Positions 25,287 to 33,715 of a DNA stretch of 47,883 nucleotides are shown here, one piece after another (the stretch's first letter is position 1; every line of letters starts with the position of its first letter). The DNA comes from an uncultured Clostridiaceae bacterium (GTDB lineage: Bacteria > Bacillota > Clostridia > TANB77 > CAG-508), in the NCBI GenBank assembly GCA_947647275.1, contig CANSJQ010000001.1, forward strand, positions 383,046 to 430,928, read 5' to 3'. The notes below the pieces were generated by a model, which did no database searches, was not told the DNA's origin, and saw only the letters and a list, made by a program, of their open reading frames with translations. Both the position numbers and the translations under genes were made by a program.

Positions 25287-26678
25287 TTAAAACCTAAAAT
25301 ACAAAAATGGATTATATGAATTGTCTACTAAATATGCTGTTACTATTAAAAGTATTAATACAATACATATTGGTTCTAATACATTAATAATTTTATTTGC
25401 TTTTTCATTTTTCTTTAATTTTAAGGTAATATCCTTAATAAGTGGAGTTGCACCAATTATTGCAACAACAAGTATTACGATATAACTTCTTAAACAATAT
25501 AATGTATATTGGGTTACAAAACTTTCTCCATTTAAACCAATTAGTCCTATTATATTTTGTAGAGCATCTTTCATACTCTCTGCATTAAATATTATAAAAC
25601 TTATCATAATTATAAGTAATAAATATATTCTTTTTACAAAATTCGGCCATTTTTCTAAATGCTTTCCTAAAAATACTTTTTCTATAATTAATATAAATCC
25701 AAATAATAACCCCCATATTACAAAATTCCAACTTGCACCATGCCATAAACCAGTAAGTAGCCACACAGCTAGTATATTTCTTATCTGTTTTTTTAACCCT
25801 TCCCTATTTCCTCCAAGAGGTATATACACATAATCTTTAAACCAAGAACTTAAAGATATATGCCATCTTCTCCAAAATTCTGTAATACTTTTTGAAATAT
25901 ATGGATAATTGAAGTTTTCTAAGAAGTGAAAACCAAATATTCTTCCAAGTCCTATTGCCATATCGGAATATGCTGAAAAATCAAAGTAGATTTGTAGCAT
26001 ATAACTTATTGCAAATATCCAATAAAACAATATACTTTTTTCATCTGTAATAATAAATTTATTACATAATTCTCCTAGCATATTTGCAATTAGAACTTTC
26101 TTTGCAAGTCCTATTGTAAATCTTCTTACACCATAAGAAAAGTTTTCAAAACTATGTTTTCTAGCATCTAGTTCTTTTTCAATTGCTTCATATCTTACTA
26201 TTGGTCCTGCAATTAACTGTGGAAATAATGATACATATGTTGCTAATTTCAAAAAGCTTTTTTGAACACCTACTTTTCCTTTATAAACATCTATTATATA
26301 GCTAAGAATTTGAAATGTATAAAATGATATTCCTATTGGTAAAGATATTCTTAAAAGCGATATATTTGCTCCAAATACACTGTTTATGTTTGATATAATA
26401 AAATCTGTGTATTTAAAGACACAGAGTAAGCCAATATGTATTGAAATAGTAACTACTAATAGACTTTTTTTCTTATACTTATCTATTAATATTGCTCCTA
26501 TATAAGCTATCAAAATTTCTGCCAACATTAAAAATATGTACTTTGGTTCTCCATAAAAGTAAAATATCATTGATGCTATAAGTAATATGAAATTTCGCAT
26601 TTTCTTTGGTGTAATAAAATATATAGCTATAACAATTGGTAAAAAATAATATAAAAAGCTAATACTTGTAAATAACAT
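25287..26678 (-). CDS. MBOAT-family O-acyltransferase (AlgI/DltB/PatA type)
   Basis: 463 residues with about eleven hydrophobic segments. Family motifs are seen: LPIGISFYTFQILSYIIDVY, FPQLIAGPIVRY, YFDFSAYSDMAIGLGRIFGF, SKSITEFWRRWHISLSSWF, PLGGNREG and the catalytic His region LTGLWHGASWNFVIWGLLFG. It moves acyl groups across the membrane to the DHHW partner, to decorate a cell-wall or extracellular polysaccharide. It forms an operon with the two neighbours on the same strand. Confidence 0.93.
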   Translation of the reverse strand: MLFTSISFLYYFLPIVIAIYFITPKKMRNFILLIASMIFYFYGEPKYIFLMLAEILIAYIGAILIDKYKKKSLLVVTISIHIGLLCVFKYTDFIISNINSVFGANISLLRISLPIGISFYTFQILSYIIDVYKGKVGVQKSFLKLATYVSLFPQLIAGPIVRYEAIEKELDARKHSFENFSYGVRRFTIGLAKKVLIANMLGELCNKFIITDEKSILFYWIFAISYMLQIYFDFSAYSDMAIGLGRIFGFHFLENFNYPYISKSITEFWRRWHISLSSWFKDYVYIPLGGNREGLKKQIRNILAVWLLTGLWHGASWNFVIWGLLFGFILIIEKVFLGKHLEKWPNFVKRIYLLLIIMISFIIFNAESMKDALQNIIGLIGLNGESFVTQYTLYCLRSYIVILVVAIIGATPLIKDITLKLKKNEKANKIINVLEPICIVLILLIVTAYLVDNSYNPFLYFRF

Positions 26679-26700
26679 TTTTTCCCTACTTTCTAATTAA

Positions 26701-26741
26701 TAATAAAGCTTCCAATCTAAACTTAGTGGGAAGCTTTATTA
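26701..26741 (-). terminator. Intrinsic terminator after the DUF4358-like gene
   Basis: TAATAAAGCTTCC pairs with GGAAGCTTTATTA on the minus strand. Confidence 0.8.
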
Positions 26742-26758
26742 TTTAAGATTTTTTTCTA

Positions 26759-27331
26759 TTAAAGTTCTTGTGGAAGGTCAAAGTCTGATGTTTCAGATTT
26801 CTCTAGTTCCTTTCCCGTATCATTTTTAACAAAATTTTTAAATTCATCGTATACTGGTTTTGCCCATTCTTCACTAGACATTACTAAAAATATAATATTT
26901 TCGTAGTTTGTAATGTAAAGTTTTTCTGCTGAAACACAAATCCATCTTCTCATATCAATATTATCTAACATTTCTTGTTTCATTTTTTCTATGTCAGCAT
27001 TTTCCTTTACTTTTACTACTGCAAGCGAATATGCTTGAGAGTTAATAAATGGTACTGATATAACTAATTCTTCTACATTTTCATTTGACTGTAACCCTGT
27101 ATAAGTAGTAACTTGCATTAAATCAGATACATCTATTACTGCATTTTCTAATTGTGGTAATTCTACTTTTTCACTAGAATATATTGTATCTAACATGGTT
27201 TTCATTTCTTCAGCTGTTTGTAATTTTAATTCTTTTTGCATACCATTTTTGGATTTAATAGCAAAAATTCCTCCTACAATGATAGCTATAATAGCTATTA
27301 CTATAATTACTGTTATTATTGTCTTTTTCAT
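26759..27331 (-). CDS. DUF4358-like membrane-anchored protein
   Basis: 190 residues after AAAGGAGG. An N-terminal signal anchor (TIITVIIVIAIIAIIVGGIF) is followed by TAEEMKTMLDTIYSSEKVEL, VTTYTGLQSNENVEELVISV and AYSLAVVKVKENADIEKMKQ, the pattern of DUF4358 domains, which in clostridia often lie next to MBOAT/DHHW genes. It is probably an extracytoplasmic accessory. The exact role is unknown. A terminator separates it from the MBOAT gene, so it may be its own unit. Confidence 0.65.
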   Translation of the reverse strand: MKKTIITVIIVIAIIAIIVGGIFAIKSKNGMQKELKLQTAEEMKTMLDTIYSSEKVELPQLENAVIDVSDLMQVTTYTGLQSNENVEELVISVPFINSQAYSLAVVKVKENADIEKMKQEMLDNIDMRRWICVSAEKLYITNYENIIFLVMSSEEWAKPVYDEFKNFVKNDTGKELEKSETSDFDLPQEL

Positions 27332-27467
27332 TTACTTTCCTCCTTTGTTATTTTATAAGACAATTTTACTATATTAATATAGATTTGTAAACAATTAAGG
27401 TAAATTTAAAGAGTAAAGTACATTTAGAAAAGTAATTTCTATTTTCTAATATTTTTAATTAATATAA

Positions 27468-27481
27468 ACATTGCACAAAAT
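27468..27481. repeat. Half-site of the prophage attachment core upstream of xer
   Basis: ACATTGCACAAAAT, identical to the 14-bp left arm in both attachment sites (15622-15635 and 23304-23317), lies about 72 bp before the recombinase start. Confidence 0.6.
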
Positions 27482-27552
27482 TTTTAAGAAATGTCTTTCT
27501 TTTTTTATTTTTATAATATATAATAATTACAAAATAAGGAGTGTGTAATGTT

Positions 27553-28524
27553 ATGATAAATCGTGAGGATAACCCTGAATTTATAAATTCTTTTTTAGAT
27601 TATTCTATTACAATTTTAAATAAGTCCCCTAATTCTATAAAAGAATATAATTATGACCTTGCTATGTTTTTTAAATATATGAAGATTCATTTTAAAATGA
27701 CTGATGAAACTGATTTTGATAAAATTAATATAACTGATTTTGATGTTGATACTTTAAAGAAAATATCATTAGATGATATTCATTCTTTTATATCATATAT
27801 AGCTGTAAATAACCATAGTAAGGCTTCTACTCGTGCAAGGAAAATCTCTACTATTCGTATATTTTTTAAGTACTTAACCGTAAAAGAAAAATTAATTAAT
27901 GTTAACCCTGCCCAAAATTTAGAAACACCTAAACAAGATAAACGTATGCCTAAGTATTTAAGCTTGGAAGATAGCAAAAGATTGCTAGAAATAGCATCAA
28001 ATGAAGATAATAGAAATGCTGAAAGAGATTTTGCTATTATTACTTTATTTTTAAATTGTGGTATGCGTCTTTCTGAACTAGTTAGTATTAATATTAGTGA
28101 TATTAAGTTTGATGATGCCAAAATGACAGTTATTGGTAAAGGTAATAAAGAAAGAACTATATACCTTAATAATGCTTGCATGCAAGCTATTAAAGGCTAT
28201 TTAGAAATTAGACCTAAAGAAGGAATTGATTATAAATCTAAAAATGCTTTATTTTTAAGTGAACGCAGAGAAAGAATTTCTAAAAGAACGGTTCAACATA
28301 TAGTTGAAAAAGAGCTTAGACAAGCTGGTTTAGATACTTCTAAATATTCTACACATAAATTGAGACATACTGCAGCAACTTTGATGTATCAATATGGACA
28401 AGTTGATATTAGAGCTCTTCAAGAGCTTTTAGGACATGCTAGTATTTCTACAACAGAAATTTATACTCATGTTGCAAATGAACAAGTTAGAAATGCAGTT
28501 GAAAGTAATCCATTAAACTTTTAG
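27553..28524 (+). CDS. Tyrosine recombinase, XerC/XerD-like
   Basis: 323 residues from ATG 27553 after AAGGAGTG. The N-terminal SAM-like DNA-binding domain is followed by the catalytic domain with all expected residues: Arg in CGMRLSELV, Lys in GKGNKERTI, HKLRH, the second His in LLGHASISTTEIY, and Tyr of EIYTHV. Xer proteins resolve chromosome dimers at dif. It lies 4 kb from attR and carries the attachment arm motif upstream, so it may also integrate the filamentous phage, as Xer does for CTX phage. Whether it is XerC, XerD or the phage integrase cannot be told from sequence. Confidence 0.9.
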   Translation: MINREDNPEFINSFLDYSITILNKSPNSIKEYNYDLAMFFKYMKIHFKMTDETDFDKINITDFDVDTLKKISLDDIHSFISYIAVNNHSKASTRARKISTIRIFFKYLTVKEKLINVNPAQNLETPKQDKRMPKYLSLEDSKRLLEIASNEDNRNAERDFAIITLFLNCGMRLSELVSINISDIKFDDAKMTVIGKGNKERTIYLNNACMQAIKGYLEIRPKEGIDYKSKNALFLSERRERISKRTVQHIVEKELRQAGLDTSKYSTHKLRHTAATLMYQYGQVDIRALQELLGHASISTTEIYTHVANEQVRNAVESNPLNF

Positions 28525-28620
28525 ATTGAAATTTTATATATTTAATTATAATGGTCGTCATTTTGGCGACCAAAAACGTTCAATGAAAAATACACTTGAT
28601 TATAAATTATATCAATAACA

Positions 28621-28923
28621 CTATTTTTTATAACTTAAAATTTCTAATTTTTGACCTTCATATAAATAACTGTCTGCTAAATTATTTGTGTTTCTTATAT
28701 CATATATTATTTCTTGGACTTTTTTTCCTTCATAATATCTATTATTTATTTGTTCATTTTCTGCTATTTCCCATAATGTATCTCCAGTTGAAACGAATAT
28801 TGTTTTAGTTTCTAATTCTGTTTTTGAGAATGAAATATTTGTAAAATATAATAGTATTATTACCAAACCTATTATTAGTGTAAGCATTGACCTTGTGAAT
28901 TTCTTTTTATTTATTATTATCAT
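28621..28923 (-). CDS. LysM membrane protein, YneA-like division inhibitor
   Basis: 100 residues from ATG 28923 after AGGAGGT. One helix (MLTLIIGLVIILLYFTNI) is followed by a LysM domain (IFVSTGDTLWEIAENEQ to YLYEGQKLEIL). The size and order match YneA, the SOS-induced cell division inhibitor of Bacillus and its clostridial relatives. Two LexA-like boxes and a promoter overlapping one of them lie upstream, which fits SOS control. lexA itself is not in the window. Confidence 0.75.
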   Translation of the reverse strand: MIIINKKKFTRSMLTLIIGLVIILLYFTNISFSKTELETKTIFVSTGDTLWEIAENEQINNRYYEGKKVQEIIYDIRNTNNLADSYLYEGQKLEILSYKK

Positions 28924-28945
28924 TATTATATACCTCCTATTTGTA

Positions 28946-28993
28946 CGAACAATATTTTGTTTTGTAAGAGCATTATATACGAACATATATTCT
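28946..28993 (-). promoter_or_regulatory. Two LexA-like operators over a consensus promoter
   Basis: Box 1 at 28980-28993 (CGAACATATATTCT) and box 2 at 28946-28959 (CGAACAATATTTTG) resemble the Gram-positive LexA site CGAAC-N4-GTTCG. The minus-strand promoter is TTGACA (28995-29000), a 17-nt spacer and TATAAT (28972-28977), so box 1 lies in the spacer. Confidence 0.75.
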
Positions 28994-29128
28994 TTGTCAA
29001 TAGTTTTTTCAAAAAAATGTTTGCTTTTTTATTAATATATTATTATAAATAGGATTATATATATTGACAATACTTGTTTCTACAACTTAATAAATAATAA
29101 AAAAATCGCCATATTGACGACTTCTTTA

Positions 29129-29362
29129 TTATTTATTATTAGCTATGTATTCTACTACATCTTTAACAGTAACCATTTTTTCTGCTACTTCATCTGCTAT
29201 TTCAGTATCATACTTTTCTTCTAGTGCCATTACTAATTCAACTATATCTAATGAATCTGCTCCTAGGTCATCTATAAAAGAGGCTTCCATTGTTACTTTT
29301 TCTACCTCTATACCTAATTGTTCTACAATAATACCTTTTACTTCTTCAAATATTTCTTCCAC
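29129..29362 (-). CDS. acpP: Acyl carrier protein
   Basis: The GTG at 29362 lies after AAGGAGGTG; 77 residues, the usual length. Seen: [20 protein letters not shown] with the Ser that carries 4'-phosphopantetheine in the DSL motif, and an acidic helical fold. It carries the growing chain in fatty-acid synthesis. It is the last gene of the fab cluster on the minus strand, after the FabI-type reductase, with a spacing of about 140 bp. Confidence 0.95.
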   Translation of the reverse strand: MEEIFEEVKGIIVEQLGIEVEKVTMEASFIDDLGADSLDIVELVMALEEKYDTEIADEVAEKMVTVKDVVEYIANNK

Positions 29363-29501
29363 CTTTTTCACCTCCTTCAAATTATATATTTTAATATTTA
29401 ATTGTACAAAGGCGAAATTTGGTATTACTTATATGTATTATTAACCAATTAGCCTTTTACACATATCTTTTTAATTATTTACTATTATTTATTGATAATG
29501 G

Positions 29502-30272
29502 TTATACACCAACTGTAGAGAATCCATTATCTACATGTATAACTTCTCCTGTAATTGCATTTGACATATTGCTAAATAAAAAGCTTACAGTATCTCCAAC
29601 ATCTTTTGTAGTTACATTTCTATGTAATGGTGCTTTTTCCTCTACTATGTTTAATATAGTACTAAAATCCTTTATTCCCTTAGCAGATAATGTTTTTATA
29701 GGGCCTGCTGATATTGCATTAATTCTTACTCCATCTTTCCCTAAATCTTTTGCTAGATATTTTATACTTGTTTCTAATGCAGCTTTTGCTACTCCCATTA
29801 CATTATATCCTTCAATAGATTTTTCAGAACCATAATATGTTAATGCTACTATACTTGCATTTTCATTTAGCAATTCTTTTTGTTTTGCTATTCTTGAAAT
29901 TGCAACTAGTGAATAGGCACTTACATCTGAAGCATGTGCAAACCCTTCTCTACTTGTTAAAATGAAATCATTTCTTAAATCCTCTGTATTTGCATGTGCT
30001 ATGCTATGTAATATTCCATCAACCTTACCATGGTTGTTTTTAATTTCTTCTAAACATTTTTCTATGCTTTCATCACTTGATGCATCACAAGAATATGCTT
30101 TTGAATTAGGAATTTCTGAAATTAAAGCTTCTATTTTTTCTTTATTTTCTAAATTATTATATGTAAATATTACATCTGCACCATTTTCATAAGCAGACAT
30201 TGCAGCTCCCCACGCTATGCTCCATTTATTTCTTATTCCCATTATAACTACTTTTTTTCCACTTAATAACAT
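29502..30272 (-). CDS. fabI: Enoyl-[acyl-carrier-protein] reductase, FabI type
   Basis: 256 residues from ATG 30272, after GGAGGAAAT. It has the short-chain dehydrogenase fold: N-terminal VVIMGIRNKWSIAWGAAMSA (the FabI cofactor loop), ALTYYGSEKSIEGYNVMGVAK with the Y-X6-K catalytic pair, and AGPIKTLSAKGIKDF. It catalyses the last step of each elongation cycle, NAD(P)H-dependent reduction of enoyl-ACP. The same cluster holds a FabK-type gene, so the cell may have two enoyl reductases. Confidence 0.93.
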   Translation of the reverse strand: MLLSGKKVVIMGIRNKWSIAWGAAMSAYENGADVIFTYNNLENKEKIEALISEIPNSKAYSCDASSDESIEKCLEEIKNNHGKVDGILHSIAHANTEDLRNDFILTSREGFAHASDVSAYSLVAISRIAKQKELLNENASIVALTYYGSEKSIEGYNVMGVAKAALETSIKYLAKDLGKDGVRINAISAGPIKTLSAKGIKDFSTILNIVEEKAPLHRNVTTKDVGDTVSFLFSNMSNAITGEVIHVDNGFSTVGV

Positions 30273-30385
30273 TTTACTATTTCCTCCTTGCACATTAGGG
30301 ACACCCCTTTTCGTGTCAAAATAACACAGTAGGAACACTCCCTTTTAATTTTATCATCTATCATATAATTACGTTATTATTTAAA

Positions 30386-31217
30386 TTATATATCATCTTT
30401 TTCAAATTTAACATACTTCTGACCAATTGTTCTAAATTTTTGATATCTTTGTTCTAGTAAAGTATCAGTATTTAGCTTTTTTAATGCTTTTAGATGCTTT
30501 ATTATACTTTTCTTTACATTACTATAAGTTTGTTCTTCATTATTTTGAGCTCCACCTTGTGCTTCATTTATTATTTCATCTATTATTCCTAGTTCTTTTA
30601 AATCTTTGGCTGTTATTTTCATTTGTTCTGCTGCTTCACTACTTTTGCTTGAATCTTTATATAAAATACTAGCAAATCCTTCTGGGGATAATACTGAATA
30701 TACTGCATTTTCCAACATTAATATTTTATCTCCTACTCCCATAGCTAGTGCTCCTCCACTAGAGCCTTCTCCTATTACAATACATATAGTAGGAACTTCT
30801 AATTTAGACATTTCTAATAAATTTCTTGCAATAGCTTCTCCGTTGCCCTCTTTCCTCTGCACCTATTCCTGGGTATGCTCCTGGAGTATCTATAAAGGTA
30901 ATAATTGGTCTACCAAATTTTTCAGCTTGTTTCATTAGTCTTAGAGCTTTTCTGTATCCTTCTGGACTAGGCATTCCAAAATTTCTTTCCATATTTTCAC
31001 TTGTAGTTTTACCTTTTTGTTCACCTATAACAGTTACAGTAAAATCATCTATTTTAGCAATTCCACCTATTATGGCTTTATCATCACTATATAATCTATC
31101 TCCATGAAGTTCTATAAATTGTTCAAATATATTTTCTATATAATCTAATGCTTTAGGTCTAGTAGCTTCTCTAGCTATTAAAACCCTATCCCAAGCAGAT
31201 ATTCTTTTTGTTTTCAT
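30386..31217 (-). CDS. accA: Acetyl-CoA carboxylase carboxyltransferase alpha subunit, one CGG +1 frameshift
   Basis: The recoded length is 276 residues, close to a normal short AccA. It starts after AAAGGAG with [20 protein letters not shown]. The first 125 codons run to [18 protein letters not shown], where the zero frame meets CGG and ends about 12 codons later. Skipping the C continues [20 protein letters not shown], then [17 protein letters not shown] and [13 protein letters not shown], the conserved core of AccA. The break is inside the active-site region, so neither half could work alone. AccA with AccD transfers carboxyl from biotin on AccB to acetyl-CoA. Confidence 0.94.
30840..30842 (-). 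other. CGG +1 frameshift site in accA
   Basis: Minus-strand context CAA CGG A. The shift reads GGA for Gly in the family motif ERGQGEAIA. Confidence 0.88.
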
Positions 31218-31309
31218 TTATTTTCTCCTTTACTTTTATGTAAATTTATATTATAATTTTATTATTGAAACTGTTGTTTAAAATCTAATCCATTAATAGG
31301 AGGTAGTTT

Positions 31310-31621
31310 ATGAGTACTGAAATTTTCCATATGGGTAAAGCATACGAATTACGCCTTATTTACAGAAAGCAACGGCAGTATGCCAAAGAAAATTTAATAT
31401 CACAACTTATAATGTATTATAATACTGTAGATTTGTATAAAAATCTTATAGTTGGAAAGGTAATTCCAATTGTGGGATATTATCGGAAACGAACTGTAGA
31501 AGCTGTTTGTAACGACTTAGGTTACGAACTCATCTCTTTTTCACATTCTACAATAAACGAGATGTATGGTATGAATTATGGAAAATATACCAATATTTCT
31601 TTTAAAAGTGCTGAGGCTTAA
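31310..31621 (+). CDS. Orphan small protein with two in-frame CGG codons (cassette 2)
   Basis: A 103-residue ORF on the plus strand between accA and accD of the minus-strand operon. It has a strong AGGAGG site, a TATAAT-like box near 31250 and a terminator-like hairpin. It uses CGC, CGG and CGA and is richer in GC than its neighbours. CGG codons lie at 31373 (YRKQ-R-QYA) and 31484 (GYY-R-KRT). Skipping C at the first would give a stop after seven more residues, so it does not follow the recoding pattern. No domain is recognised. Confidence 0.5.
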   Translation: MSTEIFHMGKAYELRLIYRKQRQYAKENLISQLIMYYNTVDLYKNLIVGKVIPIVGYYRKRTVEAVCNDLGYELISFSHSTINEMYGMNYGKYTNISFKSAEA

Positions 31622-31637
31622 TAACCCTTGGCACTTT
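31605..31637 (+). terminator. Hairpin at the end of cassette 2
   Basis: AAAGTGC pairs with GCACTTT; the stop codon lies in the loop. The T tract is weak. Confidence 0.5.
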
Positions 31638-31639
31638 AT

Positions 31640-32485
31640 TTATATATGTAACTTTAAAATTTGTGCCAATGTATTTTTCATATCTTTTCTTTCTACAATC
31701 TTATCTACAAATCCATGCTCTAATAAAAATTCTGACTTTTGAAAGCCTTCTGGTAAGCTTTGTTTCATTGTTTGTTCAATTACTCTAGGACCTGCAAAAC
31801 CTATTAATGCATCTGGCTCTGCTAATATTATATCTCCTAACATTGCAAAGCTTGCTGTTACTCCTCCTGTTGTTGGGTCTGTAAGAACAGATATGTATAA
31901 AAGCCCTGCATCATCTAATTTCGCTAAACTATTTGAAGTTTTTGCCATTTGCATTAATGATACAATTCCTTCTTGCATTCTGGCTCCACCTGATACGCAA
32001 AATAGTATAAGTGGAAGCTTTTTTTCTATTGCCTTATCTATCAAACATGATATTTTTTCTCCTACAACACTTCCCATACTCCCCATCATGAAATTGCCGT
32101 CCATTACTCCTATTGCAACTTCCATTCCATCTATTTTCCCAGTTCCTGTTTTTATTGCTTCTTGTATATTTGTTTTTTCTTGTAGTAGTTTTATTTTATC
32201 TATATAGCCACTAAAATTTAATGGGTCTAAAGTTTGCATATTCTCATTTATCTCGCAAAAAGTACCTTCATCTATAACTTGTGCAATTCTCCTTCTAGCT
32301 GATAGCCTAAAATGCTTGCCACAATTTGGACATACACTAAAATTATTTTTAACATCTTCCTTATATAAAATTTCTTTACAAGAATCACATTTAACCCATT
32401 TACCTACTAATTTATCAGAGGCTTCAGTATTCTTATTTATTTTACTTTCTGAATTTGATATTTTTCTAATTTTATCAACTACCAT
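31640..32485 (-). CDS. accD: Acetyl-CoA carboxylase carboxyltransferase beta subunit
   Basis: The ATG at 32485 follows AGAAAGGAG, preferred over an upstream ATG at 32524 with no good site; 281 residues. The N-terminal zinc ribbon is seen as [12 protein letters not shown] and [10 protein letters not shown], then [20 protein letters not shown], the CoA-binding region [20 protein letters not shown] and [16 protein letters not shown], and [10 protein letters not shown]. With AccA it forms the carboxyltransferase. Intact; one out-of-frame CGG (GAC GGC) is read normally. Confidence 0.96.
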   Translation of the reverse strand: MVVDKIRKISNSESKINKNTEASDKLVGKWVKCDSCKEILYKEDVKNNFSVCPNCGKHFRLSARRRIAQVIDEGTFCEINENMQTLDPLNFSGYIDKIKLLQEKTNIQEAIKTGTGKIDGMEVAIGVMDGNFMMGSMGSVVGEKISCLIDKAIEKKLPLILFCVSGGARMQEGIVSLMQMAKTSNSLAKLDDAGLLYISVLTDPTTGGVTASFAMLGDIILAEPDALIGFAGPRVIEQTMKQSLPEGFQKSEFLLEHGFVDKIVERKDMKNTLAQILKLHI

Positions 32486-32578
32486 AGATTTTCTCCTTTC
32501 TGTTTTTGTAGCTAGTTTAGCCATTTTATGTTATTTCTTCGAAGAACATGTCGCCTACAAAAATAAACTATTATGTTC

Positions 32579-33658
32579 CTATATTTCTGACATTGCTAGT
32601 TTTGTTTCTTTTACTAGTTCTTCAATTAAGTCGTGAACTGATACAATATTATTAATTCTATAGGCATTACTACCACAAAATACTAGTGCTTCATCAATAT
32701 TTCCTTTTACTGCATTTATTAAAGCTTTTGTAATACAATATGGAGTATTTACTGCATCGCAAGTACGAATACAACGATAACATTTTGTGATTTTTTCTTT
32801 TTCTTTTGAAACTGTATCTATAAATTTATTTCTAATTGCTCTTCCTGGCATTCCTACAGGACTTTTAATAATTTTAATATCATCTTTTTTTGCATTTATA
32901 TATGCTTTTTTAAATTCTATACTCGCATCACATTCATTTGTTGCTACAAACCTAGTAGCCATTTGAACACCAGAAGCCCCTATTTTTAAATATTTTGCTA
33001 TATCATTTCCATCAAATATTCCACCTGCTACTACCACTGGAATTTCCCTATTTGTCTCTTTTTCAACTTCATTTATGTACTCTACAACTTCTTTTGTAAT
33101 AGTTTCCAAATTAGGTTTATTTTCTTCTAATTCAGGTAATTTAAATCCCAAATGACCACCTGCCTCTGGACCTTCTATTACTATCATATCTGGAATATAC
33201 TCATATTTATCTCTCCAATGTTTTGTAATTAATTTGCATGCTCTTAATGAAGAAATAATTGGTGCTATTTTAGTTTTTGTACCTTTAACAAACTTTGGTA
33301 AATCTTTTGGAAGACCTGCACCTGAAATTATTAAGTCAATACCTTTTTTTACACATTCAATTGCTGTTTCTGCATAGTTATTCATAGCAACCATCATATT
33401 AACACCTAATATTCCATTTGGTGCAATCTTTCTTGCTTTTTCTATTTCTATACCAATAGCCTTCAAATTAGCATTTAACGGATTTTTTGAAAATTCTTCA
33501 TCTTTATATCCAATATCTGCTGTAGAAATAATACCAATTCCACCTTCTTTAGATACATTGCCTGCTAGTTTGTGTAGTGAAACACCAACACCCATACCAC
33601 CTTGTATAATAGGAAATTTAGAAATTTTATCTCCTATTTTTATACCTCTTAATTCCAT
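32579..33658 (-). CDS. fabK: FabK-type enoyl-ACP reductase / nitronate monooxygenase-like flavoprotein
   Basis: 359 residues after AAAAGGAGA. TIM-barrel FMN enzyme features: FPIIQGGMGVGVSLHKLAGN, GVNMMVAMNNY, IISGAGLPKDLP, EGPEAGGHLGF, IPVVVAGGIFDGNDIAKYLK and GASGVQMATRFVATNE. The position inside the fab operon points to FabK (FMN- and NADH-dependent enoyl-ACP reduction). The family also includes nitronate monooxygenases, and this protein has a Cys-rich C-terminal extension (CYRCIRTCDAVNTPYC) unlike pneumococcal FabK. The substrate is therefore inferred from context. Confidence 0.82.
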   Translation of the reverse strand: MELRGIKIGDKISKFPIIQGGMGVGVSLHKLAGNVSKEGGIGIISTADIGYKDEEFSKNPLNANLKAIGIEIEKARKIAPNGILGVNMMVAMNNYAETAIECVKKGIDLIISGAGLPKDLPKFVKGTKTKIAPIISSLRACKLITKHWRDKYEYIPDMIVIEGPEAGGHLGFKLPELEENKPNLETITKEVVEYINEVEKETNREIPVVVAGGIFDGNDIAKYLKIGASGVQMATRFVATNECDASIEFKKAYINAKKDDIKIIKSPVGMPGRAIRNKFIDTVSKEKEKITKCYRCIRTCDAVNTPYCITKALINAVKGNIDEALVFCGSNAYRINNIVSVHDLIEELVKETKLAMSEI

Positions 33659-33715
33659 AGTTTTCTCCTTTTTAATTTATTTGTAATAGTTAAACTTGTA
33701 AATGGAAAAATTGTA

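Noticed and set aside
30386..31217. accA as two separate subunits encoded by split genes
   Set aside because: The second half has no ribosome site or plausible start before GEAIARN, and the break lies within a conserved motif.
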